This document shows, in pieces, positions 13,326 through 17,945 of a DNA stretch of 17,945 nucleotides. The DNA lies in the NCBI GenBank assembly GCA_030066245.1, contig JASJBY010000072.1, positions 1 to 17,945 on the forward strand. The letters run 5' to 3'. This stretch comes from Gammaproteobacteria bacterium. Its GTDB lineage: Bacteria; Pseudomonadota; Gammaproteobacteria; JAABTG01. The first letter of the stretch is position 1. Each line of letters begins with the position of its first letter. The position numbers and the translations under genes are program-made. The notes below the pieces were generated by a model. The model had not been told where the DNA came from, did not search any database, and saw only the letters and a list, made by a program, of their open reading frames with translations.

Positions 13326-14846
13326 ATGCTACCTGATCCATTTCCTCTACTCAGTCTGGTAGTCTGGACGCCGATCCTCGGAGGCCTGTGGGTGCTGCTC
13401 GCCGCCGGGGAGAAGAACGCGCCAACCGCGCGGGCCATAGCGCTGGCAATTTCTGTGGCCACGTTCCTGCTGTCCATCCCCCTGTACACCCAGTTCGACC
13501 TGTCCACCCACGAGATGCAGTTCGTGGAGCGGTTTGAGTGGATTCAGACTTTCGGCATCTACTACCACCTGGGCGTGGACGGAATATCCATGCCGCTGAT
13601 CCTGCTGACCACGTTCATCACGCCGCTGGTGGTTATCTCGGCCTGGCAGGTCATCCAGTACAAGACGGCCCAGTATCTGGCGGCCTTCCTGATCATGGAA
13701 GGCCTCATGAACGGGGTGTTCGCGGCTCTCGACGCCATCCTCTTCTATGTGTTCTGGGAAGCCATGCTGGTACCCATGTTCCTCATCATCGGGATCTGGG
13801 GAGGGCCTCAGCGCATCTATGCCACCATCAAGTTTTTCCTGTACACCTTCCTCGGCTCGGTGTTCATGCTCGTGGCGCTGATCTACCTGTACGCCCAGGC
13901 GGACAGCTTCGCCATTTTGGATCTGCACACGGTGAAAGTTGGCATGACGGCGCAGATCCTCATATTCATCGCCTTCCTGCTGGCTTTCGCCGTGAAGGTG
14001 CCCATGTGGCCAGTGCACACCTGGCTGCCGGATGCGCACGTGGAGGCTCCCACGGGGGGCTCGGTGATCCTGGCTGCCATCATGCTGAAGATGGGCGGAT
14101 ACGGATTCGTGCGCTTCAGCCTGCCGATCACCCCTGACGCGAGTCGGGAGCTCGATTGGTTGATGATCGCCCTGTCCCTCATAGCCGTGGTCTACATCGG
14201 CTTCGTGGCGCTGGTGCAGACCGACCTCAAGAAACTCATTGCCTACTCCAGCATCTCGCACATGGGCTTCGTGACCCTAGGGTTCTTTGTCGCCTTCTCC
14301 ATTCTCGAGGGCACCGGCAGCCTCCAGGGAGCCGCCATGGGCATGGAGGGGGGCATGATGCAGATGATATCCCACGGTTTTATCTCCGGCGCGTTGTTCC
14401 TGTGCGTCGGTGTTCTCTACGACCGTATGCATACGCGGCAGATTGCCGACTACGGAGGGGTGGTGAACAGCATGCCCATCTTCGCGGCTTTCATGATGCT
14501 GTTCGTCATGGCCAACTCAGGATTGCCGGGCACTTCCGGGTTTGTGGGCGAGTTCATGGTTATTCTGAGCAGTTTCAAGGCCAATTTCTGGTTCGCCTTC
14601 CTGGCGGCGAGCATCCTGCTGCTGGGTGCCGGCTACAACCTCTGGATGTACAAGCGCGTCATCTATGGGAAGGTGGCCAACGAAGGGGTGGCAAGCCTCA
14701 AGGATATCAATGCCCGGGAGTTGCTCATCCTGGGGACACTGGCGGCGGTTGTGCTGTTGTTCGGCGTGTGGCCGGCACCGATACTCGAGGTCATGCACCC
14801 GAGCGTGGAGAATCTTCTTCAGCACGTCGTGCAGTCGAAGCTCTGA
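13326..14846 (+). CDS. nuoM: NADH-quinone oxidoreductase subunit M (antiporter-like)
   Basis: NuoM is the middle antiporter-like proton pump of complex I. The 506-residue product has about 14 membrane helices. Matching charged residues are present: Glu145 in FYVFWEAMLVPM, Lys224 in FAVKVPMWPVHTWLPD, Lys255 in IMLKMGGYG and Glu409 in GTSGFVGEFMVI. The broken helix after SHMGFVTLGFF continues into a short insertion (about 328-346) rich in Gly and Met, before QMISHGFISGALFLC; this is longer than I expect for the family. ATG 13326 has GAGGA (13312-13316) 9 nt upstream. A small hairpin (GAAGA 14847-14851 with TCTTC 14859-14863) lies between this gene and nuoN. Confidence 0.97.
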   Translation: MLPDPFPLLSLVVWTPILGGLWVLLAAGEKNAPTARAIALAISVATFLLSIPLYTQFDLSTHEMQFVERFEWIQTFGIYYHLGVDGISMPLILLTTFITPLVVISAWQVIQYKTAQYLAAFLIMEGLMNGVFAALDAILFYVFWEAMLVPMFLIIGIWGGPQRIYATIKFFLYTFLGSVFMLVALIYLYAQADSFAILDLHTVKVGMTAQILIFIAFLLAFAVKVPMWPVHTWLPDAHVEAPTGGSVILAAIMLKMGGYGFVRFSLPITPDASRELDWLMIALSLIAVVYIGFVALVQTDLKKLIAYSSISHMGFVTLGFFVAFSILEGTGSLQGAAMGMEGGMMQMISHGFISGALFLCVGVLYDRMHTRQIADYGGVVNSMPIFAAFMMLFVMANSGLPGTSGFVGEFMVILSSFKANFWFAFLAASILLLGAGYNLWMYKRVIYGKVANEGVASLKDINARELLILGTLAAVVLLFGVWPAPILEVMHPSVENLLQHVVQSKL

Positions 14847-14877
14847 GAAGACCGGCGATCTTCATCTGGGTAGATAG

Positions 14878-16317
14878 ATGGCATTTGTAACACCCGATTT
14901 CGTTCCGGCAATTCCGGAGATCTTCGTTCTGGGCATGGCCTGTCTGGCCCTGGTGGTGGACGTGTACATTACCGAGCGCTACCGGCTGTTCACCTATCAG
15001 CTGGCTCAGTCCACCCTCGTGGCCAGCGCGCTCATGGTTATTTTCCTTTATCCAGCGGAAGCCGTCGTGACTTTCAACGGCACCTTCGTCAGTGATGGCA
15101 TGAGCACTGTCTTGAAGGTCTTCATACTGCTGGTCAGCTACTTCGTGTTCTTTTACTCGAAGCAGTATCTGCGGGATCGAAATCTGTTCCGAGGCGAGTA
15201 TTACGTGCTCGGCCTGTTTGCCGTTCTCGGCATGATGGTGATGGCGTCCGCCCACAGCTTGCTGACGATTTACCTGGGCCTGGAGCTGCTGTCGCTTTCC
15301 CTCTATGCCCTGGTGGCGCTGAACAGGGACTCGAATGAGGCCTCCGAGGCCGCCATGAAGTATTTCGTCCTGGGTGCGCTGGCATCGGGCATGCTGCTCT
15401 ATGGCATGTCCATGATCTACGGAGCCACGGCAAGCCTGGATCTTGCGGAGGTCTACCGGGTGGCGTCCGGCGGGCAGGCCAATGACACGCTCCTGGTTTT
15501 CGGTCTGGTGTTCGTGGTGGTGGGGCTCGCTTTCAAGTTCGGCGCCGTGCCGTTCCATATGTGGGTGCCGGATGTGTACGAGGGGGCATCCACATCGGTG
15601 ACGCTGTTTATCAGTACCGCACCGAAGCTGGCGGCCTTTGCCATGGCCATGCGCCTGCTGGTTGATGCCCTGCCGAGCCTGCATGGCGACTGGCAGCAGA
15701 TGCTCATCATACTGGCGGTGCTGTCGATGGCAGCGGGCAATGTGATCGCCATTGCCCAGACGAACCTGAAGCGCATGCTGGCCTATTCGACCATCGCTCA
15801 CGTGGGTTTTCTGCTCGCGGGCATTCTGACGGGTACGCAGTCAGGCTATGCCGCCGCCATGTTCTACGTGATCGTCTACGCCCTCATGAGCATGGGCGGA
15901 TTCGGCATGATCATCCTGATGAGTCAGGCCGGAATCGAAGCCGACAGGCTGGACCATTTCAAAGGCTTGAACGAGCGCAGCCCGTGGTTCGCCTTCATCA
16001 TGCTCATTTTCATGTTCTCCATGGCGGGCGTACCGCCGTTCCTGGGCTTCTGGGCCAAATGGTCCGTGCTGCGTGAGCTGGTGGCCGGCGGCGTCGTGTG
16101 GCTGGCGGCAGTGGCCGTCGTGTTCTCCATCATCGGCGCGTTCTACTACCTTCGCGTCGTTCGACTCATGTACTTCGACAAGCCCGAGGATGCCACCCCC
16201 ATCACGCCCGGCCGGGACATGCGGGTCATGATGAGCGCCAATGGCTTGGCGATACTGGGGCTGGGGATCTACCCCGGTGGCTTGATGGCAGTGTGTGTCT
16301 CCGCCCTGGGGGCATGA
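14878..16317 (+). CDS. nuoN: NADH-quinone oxidoreductase subunit N (antiporter-like)
   Basis: NuoN is the proximal antiporter-like pump, next to NuoK. The 479-residue product has about 14 membrane helices. The functional charges correspond to those of E. coli NuoN (133, 217, 247, 395): Glu136 in YLGLELLSLSLYAL, Lys220 in AFKFGAVPFHMW, Lys250 in TAPKLAAF and Lys394 in GFWAKWSVL. The family segment NLKRMLAYSTIAHVG is at 296-310. ATG 14878 lies 31 nt after nuoM with a weak GGGTAG ribosome binding site. This is the last gene of the operon. I see no clear intrinsic terminator in the 243 nt that follow. Confidence 0.97.
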   Translation: MAFVTPDFVPAIPEIFVLGMACLALVVDVYITERYRLFTYQLAQSTLVASALMVIFLYPAEAVVTFNGTFVSDGMSTVLKVFILLVSYFVFFYSKQYLRDRNLFRGEYYVLGLFAVLGMMVMASAHSLLTIYLGLELLSLSLYALVALNRDSNEASEAAMKYFVLGALASGMLLYGMSMIYGATASLDLAEVYRVASGGQANDTLLVFGLVFVVVGLAFKFGAVPFHMWVPDVYEGASTSVTLFISTAPKLAAFAMAMRLLVDALPSLHGDWQQMLIILAVLSMAAGNVIAIAQTNLKRMLAYSTIAHVGFLLAGILTGTQSGYAAAMFYVIVYALMSMGGFGMIILMSQAGIEADRLDHFKGLNERSPWFAFIMLIFMFSMAGVPPFLGFWAKWSVLRELVAGGVVWLAAVAVVFSIIGAFYYLRVVRLMYFDKPEDATPITPGRDMRVMMSANGLAILGLGIYPGGLMAVCVSALGA

Positions 16318-16408
16318 GAAGCGCTCCCCGGAACGCAGACCCCCGGAGGCTGTGGGAACGGAAGCCAGTCACGAACGCCTTCTGACTAACAGTCTTTACT
16401 TTCATTAA

Positions 16409-16435
16409 CGGCATTGAGAGCAGCCTGGAATGCCG
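16409..16435 (+). repeat. Perfect 7-bp inverted repeat with 13-nt spacer
   Basis: CGGCATT (16409-16415) and AATGCCG (16429-16435) are exact inverted arms around a 13-nt spacer. The arm centres are 20 bp apart, close to two helical turns, which suits a dimeric DNA-binding protein as well as an RNA hairpin. No T-run follows, so it is not an intrinsic terminator. It lies 125 nt before the regulator start. Confidence 0.45.
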
Positions 16436-16501
16436 AGCCCCCTTGTCACGCCCGTCCGGGTTAGCCAGACTCGTGTGCGCCGAGATTCTCAGCAACCGAA
16501 G

Positions 16502-16543
16502 GGGCGGTCGCGCCGCCCGACGGATTGAGCCGCTTGCCGCGGC
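16502..16543 (+). repeat. Two adjacent GC-rich hairpins upstream of the regulator
   Basis: GGGCGG (16502-16507) pairs with CCGCCC (16513-16518) around TCGCG, and GCCGC (16529-16533) pairs with GCGGC (16539-16543) around TTGCC. They end 17 nt before the proposed GTG start and would fold in the 5' leader. No T-runs follow. The high G+C makes chance pairing possible. Confidence 0.35.
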
Positions 16544-16560
16544 ATCGGGGCGAGAAGATA

Positions 16561-17945
16561 GTGAGCGTGGCAGGCGGTGAGCAATTGAAGGGGCCGGCGC
16601 GGGCGCAGCTGCTGCTTGTGGACGACGACGGGCAGAATCTGCAGGTCCTCTACGATACCCTTTCGGACAGGGATTATCGCCTGCTGGTGGCGCGCTCCGG
16701 CGCCGATGCACTGGATATCGCCCGGAGAGTCCGGCCGGATCTGGTGCTGTTGGACATCCTCATGCCGGAGATGGACGGTTATCAGGTATGCCGCCACCTG
16801 AAGGCCGATCCGGCGACGGCTGCCGCCCCGGTGATCTTTCTCTCGGCTCTCACGGATACCAAGGACAAAGTGCTGGGGCTACAGCTGGGAGCCGTGGATT
16901 TCATATCCAAGCCTTTTCAGCCCGAAGAGGTCATCGCCCGGGTCAATACCCACTTGAAGATCCGGCGACTCGAGCAGGAGCTGGCCGGCAGAAACAGGGA
17001 ACTGGAGGCCGCGAACCGGCACATCCTCGGCTCCATGGAGGAGGGCCTCTACGGTCTGGATGCGTCTGGGGCGATCATCTTTGCCAATGCGGCGGCCGAA
17101 CGCATCACGGGCTGGCGTGAGCAGGAGCTTCTGGGGCGAACCCTTTACGAAGTGCATTCCGCGGACCGGGCGGCAGGCACCGTGGCGCCCGTGCTCGCAG
17201 GGACGCTGGCGAGCACGCTCACCAACGGCCTGGTCCATCACCGGGAAGACGAGCTGTTCCGGCATCGGGAAGGCGGCGTGTTTCCGGTGGAGTTCACCAG
17301 CTCGCCCCTGTATCAGGATGATGCCTTGAGTGGCGCCGTGGTCGTCTTCAAGGACATAACCGAGCGCAAGCGCCAGGAGAAGGAGCTGCGCAACGCGCTC
17401 CGGGAGGTGCGTGAGCTAAAGGACAGGCTGGAGGCGGAGAACATCTATCTGCAGGCGGAGATCCGAACGGAGCGGAACTTCGGCGAAATCGTCGGCCAGA
17501 GTTCCGCTCTGCTCGACGTCCTCCAGCAGGTGCGCCAGGTGGCGCCCACGGACTCATCGGTGCTCATACAGGGCGAATCGGGCACGGGTAAGGAGGCCGT
17601 AGCCCGAGCGCTTCACGGTCTCAGTTACCGAAAGGGACGGCCGCTCATCAAGGTCAATTGCGGTGCCATCTCCGCGAATCTGGTGGAGAGCGAGCTGTTC
17701 GGCCATGTGAAAGGCTCCTTCACGGGCGCCCTCAGGGACAGGGCCGGTCACTTCGAGCTGGCCGATGGCGGCACCATGTTCCTGGACGAAGTGAGTGAGC
17801 TGCCTGCCGACGCTCAGGTCAAACTGCTGCGGGTGCTTCAGGAGCAGGAGATCCAGCGCGTCGGCAGCAGTGAGGTGAAACGCGTCGATGTCCGGATCAT
17901 TGCCGCCACCAACCGGGAGCTCATGCAGTGCGTCAACGAGGGCAC
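16561..17945 (+). CDS. Response regulator with receiver, PAS and sigma-54 AAA+ domains, 3' truncated by the window edge
   Basis: This large open frame runs off the right edge (462 residues visible). A receiver domain spans about 16-130: acidic DDD (21-23), phosphoacceptor Asp65 in LVLLDILMPEMDG, Ser95 in IFLSALTD and Lys117 in FISKPF. A short helical linker leads to a PAS domain (about 153-267, ending VVVFKDITERKRQ), then a coiled-coil-like linker (about 268-305). The sigma-54-interaction AAA+ domain follows: Walker A GESGTGKE (338-345), FGHVKGSFTGA (380-390) and Walker B GGTMFLDE (403-410), with AATNREL (448-454). The usual GAFTGA loop reads GSFTGA here; the Phe and Thr that contact sigma-54 are kept. 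The end of the AAA+ domain and any Fis-type HTH lie outside the window. GTG 16561 is the likely start; GTG 16567 and TTG 16525 or 16534 are alternatives. No partner kinase or target is visible, so I give no symbol. Confidence 0.9.
   Translation, partial: MSVAGGEQLKGPARAQLLLVDDDGQNLQVLYDTLSDRDYRLLVARSGADALDIARRVRPDLVLLDILMPEMDGYQVCRHLKADPATAAAPVIFLSALTDTKDKVLGLQLGAVDFISKPFQPEEVIARVNTHLKIRRLEQELAGRNRELEAANRHILGSMEEGLYGLDASGAIIFANAAAERITGWREQELLGRTLYEVHSADRAAGTVAPVLAGTLASTLTNGLVHHREDELFRHREGGVFPVEFTSSPLYQDDALSGAVVVFKDITERKRQEKELRNALREVRELKDRLEAENIYLQAEIRTERNFGEIVGQSSALLDVLQQVRQVAPTDSSVLIQGESGTGKEAVARALHGLSYRKGRPLIKVNCGAISANLVESELFGHVKGSFTGALRDRAGHFELADGGTMFLDEVSELPADAQVKLLRVLQEQEIQRVGSSEVKRVDVRIIAATNRELMQCVNEG

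Larger units (their letters stand above)
16318..16560 (+). other. Spacer between nuoN and the regulator gene
   Basis: This 243-nt region should hold the end of the nuo transcript and possibly the promoter of the next gene. An AT-richer patch (16381-16410) contains GACT-AAC-AGTC followed by TTTACTTTC, at best a very weak terminator (4-bp stem). Then comes a perfect 7-bp inverted repeat (16409-16435), and two GC hairpins lie closer to the next start (16502-16518 and 16529-16543). I found no convincing sigma-70 or sigma-54 promoter and no credible ORF other than the upstream extension of the regulator frame, which is open from 16465. Confidence 0.5.

Noticed and set aside
12185..13507. 440-codon open frame on the minus strand opposite nuoL and nuoM
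   Set aside because: It has the same antisense-shadow composition (His, Gln and Arg rich), shows no domain, and crosses the nuoL-nuoM junction without regard to gene borders.
14156..14890. 244-codon + strand frame inside nuoM
   Set aside because: It is an alternative frame of nuoM, whose helices and charged residues are clear. The translation is Arg/Gly/His-rich and it has no ribosome binding site of its own.
16382..16410. Intrinsic terminator after nuoN (GACT-AAC-AGTC then TTTACTTTC)
   Set aside because: The stem is only 4 bp with a 3-nt loop and the T-run is interrupted; it is too weak to call.

Overview
The window is a stretch of gammaproteobacterial chromosome with high G+C. It holds the end of tpiA, then secG and a tRNA-Leu(GAG), then a complete fourteen-gene nuo operon for respiratory complex I (nuoA to nuoN). 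The 5' part of a large sigma-54-type regulator gene runs off the right edge. Every gene is on the + strand. I see no insertion sequence, phage gene, CRISPR array or rRNA. The gammaproteobacterial assignment rests on tpiA-secG-tRNA-Leu(GAG) synteny (secG-leuU in E. coli), on separate nuoC and nuoD genes rather than the enterobacterial nuoCD fusion, and on a NuoG without the N7 cluster ligands. This fits purple-sulfur or halophilic lineages (Chromatiales/Ectothiorhodospiraceae-like) better than enterics or pseudomonads, but the genus is inference and I cannot name it.

Layout. 1-695 is the 3' part of tpiA (glycolysis). 706-1065 is secG (protein translocation). 1107-1191 is a tRNA-Leu with encoded CCA. 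1192-1383 is a structured nuoA leader. 1384-5967 is nuoABCDEF, tightly packed with several start/stop overlaps. 5968-6163 is a 196-nt gap. 6164-10147 is nuoGHI. 10148-10395 is a 248-nt gap rich in inverted repeats. 10396-16317 is nuoJKLMN, again tightly packed. 16318-16560 is a spacer with inverted repeats. 16561 to the end is a response regulator with receiver, PAS and sigma-54 AAA+ domains, cut off inside the AAA+ domain.

How the genes work together. NuoE, NuoF and NuoG form the NADH-oxidising module (FMN and Fe-S clusters). NuoB, NuoC, NuoD and NuoI form the connecting module that carries electrons to quinone. NuoH, A, J, K, L, M and N form the proton-pumping membrane arm. All expected cluster ligands and the main charged residues of the pump subunits are visible, so the enzyme looks complete and functional.

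I do not see a new biological system here. The parts worth a second look are the two unusually long, structured gaps inside the operon, the regulator gene directly after nuoN, and some start-codon and subunit details.
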